A stretch of 12,907 bases of DNA from Evtepia sp. (GTDB lineage Bacteria > Bacillota > Clostridia > Oscillospirales > Oscillospiraceae): the NCBI GenBank assembly GCA_029256465.1, contig JAQSXW010000008.1, positions 1 through 12,907 of the forward strand. Reading direction: 5' to 3'. A model generated the notes under the pieces. That model saw only the letters and a list, made by a program, of their open reading frames with translations, made no database searches and was not told the DNA's origin. A program made the position numbers and the translations under genes. Positions 6,834 through 12,762 of the stretch are shown here, piece by piece; the stretch's first letter is position 1; each line of letters starts with the position of its first letter.

Positions 6834-7676
6834 TTAGAACAGTGGCACGACGGCTCCGTCATACTTTTCATTCATGAAATCACGAACCTTTTCAGACTTC
6901 AGTGCTTTCACCAGTGCCTGAACTGCTTCATTATTCTCATTGCCTTCCTTTACCACCAAAATATTGGCATAAAGCTTCGCTGCGTCAGAATTGGCATCTT
7001 CGGTTGCCACTGCATTTTTGGAAACGCTGAGGCCAGCCCCAATGGCATAGTTTCCATTGATCACAGCCATATCAACAGAGCTTAGTGCTCCGGGCAACTG
7101 GGCTGCTTCCATCTCCACAATCTCGATATTCAGAGGGCTTTCTGCAATATCCAGCTTAGTCGCTTTTAGGCCAACGCCCTCTTTGAGCTTAATGATTCCT
7201 TGTGTTTCCAAGAGCATCAGCGCACGGGCTTCATTGGAGGGATCATTGGGAACTGCGATTTAAGCACCCTTCGCTAACTAGTCAACGGTTGCGTTCTTTC
7301 CAGGATACAGGCCGTATGGCTCATAGTGGATCTCCGCAACGTTCTTCAGGTGTGTGCCTTTTTCCTCATTGAAGTCATTCAAGTAAGCAACGTGTTGGAA
7401 ATAGTTTGCCACCACATCTCCGGATTCTGTCGCCATGTTGGGCTGAATGTAGTCGGTAAACTCGACGATGTCCAGCGTAATGCCTTCTTCGGCCAAAATC
7501 TCTTTGGCAACTCCCAGAATTTCTGCGTGAGGGGCAGGCGAAGCTGCAACCTTGATGGTGGTCCCTTTGGTTTCTCCACCGCTGGTGCTGGGCTTTTCTG
7601 CATCTTTGTTGCCGCATGCAGCCAGCAGAGAGAGGCACAGAACGAGGCTCAATGATAATGCAAGAAACTTCTTCAT
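6834..7676 (-). pseudogene. metQ: metQ, methionine ABC transporter substrate-binding lipoprotein, broken by two in-frame stop codons
   Basis: MetQ/NlpA-family lipoprotein that would hand methionine to MetNI. The full frame is 280 codons, the normal family length. The N-terminus MKKFLALSLS...LLAAC is a lipoprotein signal with the lipid-bearing Cys at 21. PAPHAEIL (about 48-55), DYIQPNMAT and YEPYGLYPGK follow. Codon 133 is TAG (7280-7278) and codon 139 is TAA (7262-7260), within what would read VD-x-LAKGA-x-IAVPNDPSNEARAL, a conserved NlpA block. After them the same frame stays open to the family C-terminus (NGNYAIGAGLS...). There is no frameshift. Both stops are one base from ordinary sense codons (e.g. 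GAG and AAA). The translated product would be a 132-residue half protein. It starts 3 bases after metI, with AAAGGAAG as ribosome binding site. The coding pattern is otherwise intact, which suggests recent decay, or a sequencing artefact. Confidence 0.88.
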
Positions 7677-7679
7677 TTT

Positions 7680-8393
7680 TTATCTTCCTTTCTTTGTTTT
7701 TGTAATTCTTTTATCGCATCTTACAGCCAACCAGGTTCCGATCGACTGGAAGATTTGAACAAGGATAACCAATAGGATCACAGCAAAAATCATGACATCG
7801 AATTGAAAGCGGTACAAGCCATAATTGATGGCAACTTTGCCCAAACCACCGCCGCCAATGGCGCCTGCCATTGCACCGTATCCTAAAATGGTGGTCAGAG
7901 CTATGGTCGCTCCTGAAATCAGGGAAGGCCTACTTTCGGGCAGCATCACTTTCGTAATAATCTCCCACGGAGAACAGCCCATTGCCTGGGCCGCTTCAAT
8001 CACACCTTTGTCTATTTCGCGCAGAGAGCTTTCCACCATGCGCGCCACAAAGGGTGCAGCCGCGATAACGAGCGGAAAAAGCGATGCCACTGTTCCGATT
8101 TGCGTTCCAACAATCATCCTTGACAAAGGAAGTACGATGATCATTAGAATTAGGAAGGGAACGGACCGCAAGATATTAACAAGAAAATTGATTATACTCA
8201 TAAGCCACTGCGGCAATTGCAGAATTCCATTCTTCTCCCCCACCACCAAAACAATACCAAGAGGCAGTCCGATTATGTAGGCAAAGAGGGTCGAAAGAAC
8301 GGTAGAATACAATGTTTCAAAGAGTTCCTTCGGAATGGTGGGCAATACCTTAAACATATCTTCGCTCAAAATCTGCATTAAAAAATCAGGCAT
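7680..8393 (-). CDS. metI: Methionine ABC transporter permease MetI
   Basis: Membrane subunit of the D/L-methionine importer MetNIQ. The protein has 237 residues from ATG 8393. A start 30 bases further up is also in frame, but the family begins like MPDFLMQIL. About five to six hydrophobic segments are visible (about 26-50, 66-90, 98-118, 160-182, 198-222). The EAA loop that docks on the ATPase is VIEAAQAMGCSPWEIITKVMLPES (131-154, with the invariant Gly139). The strongly conserved TILGYGAMAGAIGGGGLG (168-185) is typical of MetI. Its first 8 bases overlap the end of metN, indicating translational coupling; GAGGAGG near the end of metN serves as ribosome binding site. It appears intact although its partner metQ is broken. 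Confidence 0.95.
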   Translation of the reverse strand: MPDFLMQILSEDMFKVLPTIPKELFETLYSTVLSTLFAYIIGLPLGIVLVVGEKNGILQLPQWLMSIINFLVNILRSVPFLILMIIVLPLSRMIVGTQIGTVASLFPLVIAAAPFVARMVESSLREIDKGVIEAAQAMGCSPWEIITKVMLPESRPSLISGATIALTTILGYGAMAGAIGGGGLGKVAINYGLYRFQFDVMIFAVILLVILVQIFQSIGTWLAVRCDKRITKTKKGR

Positions 8394-9417
8394 TGTAATC
8401 CGGAACCTCCTCTGCAACCACACCTTCGCGGCTTTGTATGTAATTCATGGCTCTGGCTGCTTGAATGGGATCATGAGGCAGACCCAACAGCATAGAGCCA
8501 AAGGCCTTTCCTTCTAGATTCCGGGTATCGGCTCCTAAGATATTGACCTTAATCCCGCAATCAATCGCCAGAGAGGCAATGAGTGGTTCATAGGCGGTCC
8601 CACCGTTAAATACGACACGTATGACCTTACTATCCCGGAGCTGAGGAATTTCTCCGTTTGAGCCTCGATCCTCGTGTCTAGGCAAAATCAATTCCCTTGC
8701 AATCTCACTCTTTGGACTGGTGAACACCTCACTTACCTGCCCAAGCTCTACGATATGACTTTTGTCAATCACGGCAACTCGGTGACAGATCTGTTCAATC
8801 ACCTTCATCTCATGGGTAATCACCACAACTGTTACCCCCATGGCCTGATTGATTTCTTTTATCAGCTCCAAAATGGAGCGGGTGGTATTGGGATCTAATG
8901 CCGAAGTTGCCTCGTCACAAAGCAGTACTTGCGGCTGATTTGCCACCGCTCTCGCAATGGCAACCCGCTGCTTCTGCCCACCGGAAAGTTGTGCCGGATA
9001 GGCGTTTGCCCGCTCTGATAAACCTACAATTTTCAGCAGTTCCATTCCACGTTCCTGCATTTGTTTCTTTGGCATTTTTTGAAGCTCCAGTGGAAAACAT
9101 ACATTCTCCAAAACCGTCCGTTGCATGAGCAGGTTAAAGCTTTGAAAAATCATTCCAATGGACTTGCGCGCATCCCGAAGTTCCCGTTCAGATAGGCTGG
9201 TAAGTTCCCGCCTGGCTACTGTCACAGTTCCATCGGTAGGCCTTTCCAACAGATTCAGACAGCGAACCAAAGTACTTTTCCCAGCGCCGGAAAGGCCAAT
9301 GATACCAAAAATCTCACCTTTGTGGATTGTCAGATCAATCTCACTCAGTGCAGTAATGGCCGTTTCACCAGCGCCAAAGGTTTTCGTCATTCCTTCAATG
9401 CGAATCAGTTCCTCCAC
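8386..9417 (-). CDS. metN: Methionine ABC transporter ATP-binding protein MetN
   Basis: ATPase of the methionine importer. The protein has 343 residues starting at GTG 9417. It has Walker A GLSGAGKST (41-49), Q-loop Gln92, signature LSGGQ (144-148), Walker B VLLCDE (164-169, catalytic Glu169), D-loop SALD and H-loop His202. After residue about 265 comes the C-terminal NIL domain (VIRVVFNGGTAYEPLIASLA...), which in E. coli MetN binds methionine and inhibits transport from inside. It is the first gene of the metN-metI-metQ operon. All catalytic residues are present. An upstream in-frame TTG at 9438 exists, but it lies in the T-run of the leader terminator and has no ribosome binding site. Confidence 0.96.
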   Translation of the reverse strand: MEELIRIEGMTKTFGAGETAITALSEIDLTIHKGEIFGIIGLSGAGKSTLVRCLNLLERPTDGTVTVARRELTSLSERELRDARKSIGMIFQSFNLLMQRTVLENVCFPLELQKMPKKQMQERGMELLKIVGLSERANAYPAQLSGGQKQRVAIARAVANQPQVLLCDEATSALDPNTTRSILELIKEINQAMGVTVVVITHEMKVIEQICHRVAVIDKSHIVELGQVSEVFTSPKSEIARELILPRHEDRGSNGEIPQLRDSKVIRVVFNGGTAYEPLIASLAIDCGIKVNILGADTRNLEGKAFGSMLLGLPHDPIQAARAMNYIQSREGVVAEEVPDYNA

Positions 9418-9423
9418 GCCATT

Positions 9424-9430
9424 CCCCCCT
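9424..9430 (-). promoter_or_regulatory. Ribosome binding site of metN, fixes a GTG start
   Basis: AGGGGGG on the minus strand lies 6 bases before GTG at 9417. It lies just after the leader terminator, as expected for a T-box-controlled gene. Confidence 0.75.
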
Positions 9431-9436
9431 TTAAGC

Positions 9437-9475
9437 AAAAAAAACGTCCACGATGAAGCTTTTTCATCAAGGACG
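9437..9475 (-). terminator. T-box regulated terminator
   Basis: Read leftward: CGTCC (9475-9471) and GATGAA (9468-9463) pair with TTCATC (9457-9452) and GGACG (9449-9445), followed by eight T's (9444-9437). The 5' arm is shared with the antiterminator. Confidence 0.92.
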
Positions 9476-9726
9476 ACTTAACATCGTGTTACCACCTTGC
9501 TTTACGGCATCCTCACGAATGCCGCCTTATGGAGTACCAACATACCCCTGTGCTGTGACGGGCACCCCCGACGGAGCCTAAGGAGATCCTCCCTCAGCCA
9601 CGCAGCTCCAAGACCATGTTCAACAATTCCTTCGGCACCCCTTTTCCACCAGCCGGGGCTCTCTGTGACGTATCTAACTGTTTACTCTTCTCTTCATCGC
9701 TTTTCTAGTCGGTGTTTACTTTTAGT
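9437..9726 (-). promoter_or_regulatory. Methionine T-box leader (tRNA-Met-sensing riboswitch) of metNIQ
   Basis: Read leftward, the 5' part forms stem I with the AGTA motif (in AAGAGTAAACAG) and a distal CCCC/GGGG hairpin around GGCTGGTGGAAAA. The specifier loop GAACATGGTC places AUG at 9617-9615. A linker hairpin CGGCAT/ATGCCG (9524-9519 with 9510-9505) follows. The T-box sequence AAGGTGGTAACACG (9498-9485) comes next, then the terminator. The bulge reads UGGU, which pairs with A73-CCA. Elongator tRNA-Met has A73 as discriminator, consistent with the AUG specifier. CAAGG before the bulge can pair with CCTTG of the terminator arm, giving the antiterminator. Prediction: uncharged tRNA-Met allows read-through into metN. 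Confidence 0.93.
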
Positions 9727-9732
9727 GTACTA

Positions 9733-9761
9733 AGGGTATCGTAAATGGCGAGAATTGTCAA
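9733..9761 (-). promoter_or_regulatory. Proximal promoter of metNIQ
   Basis: TTGACA (9761-9756), 17 bases, TACCCT (9738-9733). The -35 is perfect, the -10 weak. A start near 9726 lies just before stem I of the T-box. Confidence 0.6.
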
Positions 9762-9806
9762 GGGGGAATTTTTAGCGCATTATTATCTTTTCTCTTCCAG
9801 ATTATA

Positions 9807-9834
9807 CTTATATAAAATGTAGCAACCCTGTCAA
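9807..9834 (-). promoter_or_regulatory. Distal promoter of metNIQ
   Basis: TTGACA (9834-9829), 16 bases, TATAAG (9812-9807), a near-consensus promoter about 75 bases upstream of the proximal one and pointing the same way. Its transcript would carry the whole T-box behind an extra leader. Which of the two is used is unknown. Confidence 0.5.
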
Positions 9835-9951
9835 TTTTGGGGAGAAGTGTCAGCGGCCTGTTGTATTTCTTCACAGATTTTTCGAATCCAACTGTGCATT
9901 ATGAACAATAACGAAGCCCCATTCTTGTGAGAAATTGAAAAGGACAAATTC
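9835..9951. other. Intergenic stretch between the met and adh promoters, no gene seen
   Basis: Nothing codes here on either strand. The only repeat noticed is ATTCTTG at 9921 and again at 9948. Together with the flanking leaders, this explains the gene-free 640 bases between metN and the alcohol dehydrogenase gene. Confidence 0.6.
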
Positions 9952-9981
9952 TTGCCTATCTTACCCAATTGATGTTATACT
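9952..9981 (+). promoter_or_regulatory. Putative promoter of the alcohol dehydrogenase gene
   Basis: TTGCCT (9952-9957), 18 bases, TATACT (9976-9981), giving a start near 9988 and a 5' leader of about 70 bases. Confidence 0.6.
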
Positions 9982-9987
9982 GGTCAA

Positions 9988-10007
9988 TGTAGAAGGACGA
10001 ATCTACA
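9988..10007. repeat. Inverted repeat at the adh transcription start
   Basis: TGTAGA (9988-9993), 8-base spacer, TCTACA (10002-10007). It begins where transcription is expected to start, so it could be an operator or a 5'-end mRNA hairpin. Confidence 0.55.
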
Positions 10008-10042
10008 CCGCGTAACTACTTACTGAAATTGAGTCAAAATAG

Positions 10043-10048
10043 AAAGGA
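10043..10048 (+). promoter_or_regulatory. Ribosome binding site deciding the adh start
   Basis: AAAGGA lies 11 bases before ATG 10060. The in-frame ATG at 10048 overlaps this site and so cannot be the start. Confidence 0.7.
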
Positions 10049-10059
10049 TGCATCACTCT

Positions 10060-11214
10060 ATGAAAGATTTTAATTTTAACATTCTCCAAAACTGTGAATT
10101 TGGTATGGGCGCTCTGAAGAAACTGCCCGACATTTTGAAGAAGTGCGGCTCTGACAGCGTGCTGCTGATCTCCGACCGTGGCCTTGAAGCTATCGGTGTT
10201 GTCGGCAAGGTAAAGGCTATTATTGAGGAAGCCGGCCTGAAGTACAACGAGTATCTGGATGTTGTCCCCAACCCCACCACCGATGTTGTTGAAGCATGTG
10301 GTAAGCTGTATGCTGAGTGTGGCGCTACCTCCATGCTGGCTCTCGGCGGCGGCAGCCCCATGGACGTTGCGAAGGTTGTTGGCGTTGTTGCTCGTTATGG
10401 CGGTAAGGTTACCGACTACGAAGGCGTTGGCAAGGTTCCCGGCCCCATCGACACCCTGATTGCAATCCCCACTACCGCTGGTACCGGCAGTGAAGTTACC
10501 GTTGCTGCTGTTATCACTGATGAGGCTAGAAACTATAAGCTTTCCGTTCTGTCCCCCGAAATCTCCCCCAAGTATGCTGTTCTGGATCCCGAGCTCATCA
10601 TGACTGCTCCTCCTTCCATCGCAGCAGCTTGCGGCATCGACGCTTTCATCCACGCTTTGGAAGCTTACATCAACACCGCAGCTACTCCCTTCACCGACGC
10701 TATGGGCGAGAAGGCTATGGAACTGATCGGTGCTAACATCCGTAGATTCGTTGCTAACCGCAAGGACGAAGATGCTGCTTGCGCTATGATGCTGGGCTCC
10801 ACCTTCGCTGGTGTTGCTTTCGCATTTGCAAGACTGGGCAACATCCACGCAATGAGCCACCCCGTTTCCGCATTCTTCCATGTTGCTCACGGCGTTGCAA
10901 ATGCAGTCCTGATGCCCACCATTCTGGAGTACAATGCTCTGGCTGATGAGGGCAGATATGCTAAGGTTTACAAGTATGTGACCGGCAAGGATGCTGGCGC
11001 TGACTTCGAGCCAATGATGCTGGTTGAGGCAATCCGTAAGCTGAATGCTGATCTGGGCATCCCCGCATGTCTGGCTGATGTCGGTGTTACTGAGGACAAG
11101 ATTCCCCTCATGGCTGCTGACGCAATGAAGAGCGGCAACATTCTGGTTAACCCCAGAACTTCCAATGTGAAGGATGTCGAGATGCTCTACAAGAAGGCTA
11201 TGTACGTAAAATAA
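10060..11214 (+). CDS. Iron-containing (group III) alcohol dehydrogenase
   Basis: NAD(P)-dependent, Fe2+-dependent dehydrogenase of the FucO/AdhB/1,3-propanediol dehydrogenase family. The protein has 384 residues, the usual family length. The N-terminal nucleotide-binding domain carries GGGSPMD (96-102) and the following PTTAGTGSEVT (137-147). The C-terminal helical domain supplies the metal site: Asp194 and His198 (CGIDAFIHALEAY), His263 (NIHAMSHPVSAFFH) and His277 (AHGVANAVLMP). These positions correspond closely to those of E. coli FucO. The substrate (ethanol, butanol, lactaldehyde or other) cannot be read from the sequence; a role in fermentative NADH re-oxidation is inference. Codon use is very biased (GCT, CTG, AAG, GTT, CCC and GGC dominate) and unlike the neighbours, suggesting very high expression. 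It is monocistronic, with its own promoter and a strong terminator. Confidence 0.95.
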   Translation: MKDFNFNILQNCEFGMGALKKLPDILKKCGSDSVLLISDRGLEAIGVVGKVKAIIEEAGLKYNEYLDVVPNPTTDVVEACGKLYAECGATSMLALGGGSPMDVAKVVGVVARYGGKVTDYEGVGKVPGPIDTLIAIPTTAGTGSEVTVAAVITDEARNYKLSVLSPEISPKYAVLDPELIMTAPPSIAAACGIDAFIHALEAYINTAATPFTDAMGEKAMELIGANIRRFVANRKDEDAACAMMLGSTFAGVAFAFARLGNIHAMSHPVSAFFHVAHGVANAVLMPTILEYNALADEGRYAKVYKYVTGKDAGADFEPMMLVEAIRKLNADLGIPACLADVGVTEDKIPLMAADAMKSGNILVNPRTSNVKDVEMLYKKAMYVK

Positions 11215-11232
11215 TCCTTGTAAAACATAATG

Positions 11233-11268
11233 AAAGGCTCGCGAGCACTGCTCGCGAGCCTTTTTTAT
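11233..11268 (+). terminator. Intrinsic terminator of the adh gene, perhaps two-way
   Basis: AAAGGCTCGCGAGC (11233-11246) pairs exactly with 11250-11263 around ACT, followed by TTTTTT (11261-11266). On the other strand only TTT follows, so it may also serve the nitroreductase gene, less strongly. Confidence 0.92.
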
Positions 11269-11308
11269 TTTAAATCAAGTTTTCTTCACCAAGCACAGGT
11301 AACTCGAT

Positions 11309-11821
11309 TTATTTCTCCATTTTATTATAGACCACGATTTCTTCCATTGGTTTCTTGTAGGACCTTGTTCCCTCGTTAGTAGGGTAGCCAATCGGCGTGA
11401 CGGCTACTACCACATATTCCGGCGGAATATTTAAGATCTTTCGAACTTGTTCTGGATGAAACCATCCAAGCCAACAACCTTGCAGTCCTTCTTCAATGGC
11501 CTGAAGACGCATAAAGGCCATGGCAATGGCACAGTCCATCGAACGAGCCGATTGCCCACAGATCATGGTGCGATCTTGATCAGCGCAAGCCACCAACACC
11601 ACCGGGGCCTCACCAACAAACTCTTGCCCTTCGCAGGCATCCACCAACTGTCGACGCAAATCCGGATCCGTCACCGCAAAAAGCTTGTTTCGCTGCTGAT
11701 TGCTGGCTGTAGGCGCCAACCACCCCGCCTGCATAATCCGATTAAGCTTTTCCGCCTCAATCGGCGTTGCAGCAAACTCCCGCACGGACCATCGTTTTTC
11801 CACCGCTTCCAATATCGTCAT
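11309..11821 (-). CDS. Nitroreductase family protein (FMN-dependent oxidoreductase)
   Basis: A 170-residue protein, short for the family but with its core complete. FMN phosphate and isoalloxazine contacts are expected from Arg10, Ser12 and Arg14 (KRWSVREF), LAPTASNQQ (35-43) and the C-terminal IGYPTNEG (144-151) region. It is presumably a cytoplasmic NAD(P)H-dependent reductase; the physiological substrate is unknown. ATG 11821 is chosen, with AAAGGAGG 11 bases upstream. TTG two codons earlier (11827), 5 bases from the ribosome binding site, is an equally possible start. It is divergent from the TetR-family gene over a 222-base region, so control by that regulator is plausible but not shown. 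Confidence 0.9.
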   Translation of the reverse strand: MTILEAVEKRWSVREFAATPIEAEKLNRIMQAGWLAPTASNQQRNKLFAVTDPDLRRQLVDACEGQEFVGEAPVVLVACADQDRTMICGQSARSMDCAIAMAFMRLQAIEEGLQGCWLGWFHPEQVRKILNIPPEYVVVAVTPIGYPTNEGTRSYKKPMEEIVVYNKMEK

Positions 11822-11875
11822 AATCAAGAACGCCTCCTTTTTGGGTTTCCAAATAGATAGTAAACATATTCTATA

Positions 11876-11904
11876 GGTATAAATCTTCTTGCCCTCTTTG
11901 TCAA
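11876..11904 (-). promoter_or_regulatory. Promoter of the nitroreductase gene
   Basis: TTGACA (11904-11899), 17 bases, TATACC (11881-11876), with about 48 bases of leader. The -35 is perfect. Confidence 0.7.
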
Positions 11905-11964
11905 GAAATTGTGCCCTCCTCACGTTTTAAACTGATTTTTCCTCTTTCTATTCTCTCCTATTGA

Positions 11965-11973
11965 TGGTATAAT
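11965..11973 (+). promoter_or_regulatory. Extended -10 promoter of the TetR-family gene
   Basis: TGGTATAAT is an extended -10 with a consensus hexamer (11968-11973). The -35 region (around 11945-11950) is poor. The leader would be about 64 bases and contains AGTGATAA at 12020-12027, equal to one side of the acp operator candidate. Confidence 0.65.
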
Positions 11974-12043
11974 GTCGCAATTCAAGTAGCTCGAGTCCTT
12001 TTCAGCAAAGCTTGACCATAGTGATAAAGCGAGGCGATGATTT

Positions 12044-12619
12044 ATGGCAGCAGAACCTGCTCTTACTGTCCGTGAACGTCTGATTAAGGCTGGAATTCAG
12101 GAACTAAGTTTACATGGCATTCAAGACTTTTCTGTTCGAAGAGTGGCTTCCGCATGCGGTGTTTCCTGCGCCGCACCCTATAAACATTTTGATGATAAAA
12201 ATAGTTTCATTGCGGGCATTATTGAGTATGTAACCATTCTTTGGGAGTCCTACATCCCCGAGGTGATTGCGAAATATCCGAACGATCTCTGCACGCAATT
12301 AACAGAGATCTCTGTTCGTTATGTCCATTTTCTGTTAGAAAACTCCCACTTCCGCTCGATTATAATGCTGAAGGACCCCGATTTTGATCAGCAATATTCC
12401 AACTTGCGGCATCGCCTCAGCAGAACTTCTCAATCCCTGGTTCTGCAGTACTGCCAGTCGGTGCATATGCCACTGGAAGTGATGGCCTATAAACTATATA
12501 TCGTCCGGTCCCTTATCTATGGTGCCGCTCTTATGTTTGATAATGGCGAAATGGAATATAATGAAGAAAATATGGAGTTCGTTCGCCGAGCAATTGCAAG
12601 AGAATTCATTCTGCCCTGA
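12044..12619 (+). CDS. TetR/AcrR family transcriptional regulator
   Basis: A 191-residue DNA-binding protein of the usual TetR size. The N-terminal helix-turn-helix is ERLIKAGIQELSLHGIQDFSVRRVASACGVSCAAPYKHFDDK (about 11-52), in the classical TetR pattern, with the recognition helix in CAAPYKHF. The remaining helical C-terminal half is the ligand/dimer domain and is not diagnostic. The start at ATG 12044 has GAGG 9 bases upstream. Candidate targets are the divergent nitroreductase promoter, its own promoter, and the acp promoter 22 bases beyond its stop codon, which carries a near-perfect TetR-type operator. Control of fatty-acid synthesis is therefore a reasonable guess; the ligand is unknown. 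Confidence 0.92.
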   Translation: MAAEPALTVRERLIKAGIQELSLHGIQDFSVRRVASACGVSCAAPYKHFDDKNSFIAGIIEYVTILWESYIPEVIAKYPNDLCTQLTEISVRYVHFLLENSHFRSIIMLKDPDFDQQYSNLRHRLSRTSQSLVLQYCQSVHMPLEVMAYKLYIVRSLIYGAALMFDNGEMEYNEENMEFVRRAIAREFILP

Positions 12620-12640
12620 GTTTCCCTCATAAAACAACTA

Positions 12641-12669
12641 TTGACAAACCAAAGCATGGTGTTTATAAT
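12641..12669 (+). promoter_or_regulatory. Consensus sigma-A promoter of the acp gene
   Basis: TTGACA (12641-12646), 17 bases, TATAAT (12664-12669): both hexamers perfect with ideal spacing. Transcription should start near 12676, with about 87 bases of leader. Confidence 0.9.
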
Positions 12670-12674
12670 TGCGG

Positions 12675-12695
12675 CAGGTTATCAGTGATAACCTG
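12675..12695. promoter_or_regulatory. Operator candidate: 21-bp perfect inverted repeat over the acp transcription start
   Basis: The left arm CAGGTTATCA (12675-12684), centre G (12685) and right arm TGATAACCTG (12686-12695) are exact mirror images. The centre TATCAGTGATA is identical to the core of the tetO operators of Tn10. The site starts 5 bases after the -10 box, where a bound repressor would block polymerase. A T-rich stretch follows at 12696-12708, so a role as the terminator of the TetR-family gene is an alternative. Confidence 0.75.
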
Positions 12696-12762
12696 TCTTG
12701 TTATTTTTAGAAAAGATAATCCAATCTGACCCTAAAACACTCAATTTTGGAGGTACTGAATT

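Noticed and set aside
6654..7085. Plus-strand open frame running from the 6S RNA into the metQ region
   Set aside because: It crosses the strong terminator at 6767-6810, has no ribosome binding site, and is opposite the metQ frame, which shows clear family motifs.
7257..7283. Stop codon recoding (selenocysteine, pyrrolysine or altered code) in metQ
   Set aside because: Two different stop codons, TAG and TAA, are involved. TAA ends secA, metI, the PBP and adh genes in this window, and no recoding element is evident. Nonsense mutation or sequence error is simpler.
9497..9733. Small plus-strand open frame across the T-box region
   Set aside because: It lies on the strand opposite a well-supported structured leader and has no ribosome binding site or recognisable protein features.
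9952..10007. Rex (NADH-sensing) operator at the adh promoter
   Set aside because: The inverted repeats seen do not match the clostridial TTGTTAA-N4-TTAACAA type; only scattered TTGT/ACAA pieces are present upstream.
10003..10890. 295-codon open frame on the minus strand opposite the alcohol dehydrogenase gene
   Set aside because: It is Ser/Gly/Asn/Val-rich, has no family resemblance, and is explained by the strong codon bias of the dehydrogenase gene, which removes stop codons on the other strand.
11848..11875. ATAGA...TCTAT inverted repeat downstream of the nitroreductase promoter as a TetR operator
   Set aside because: The arms are only 5 bases in an AT-rich stretch and resemble neither the acp operator candidate nor other sites here, so it is likely chance.
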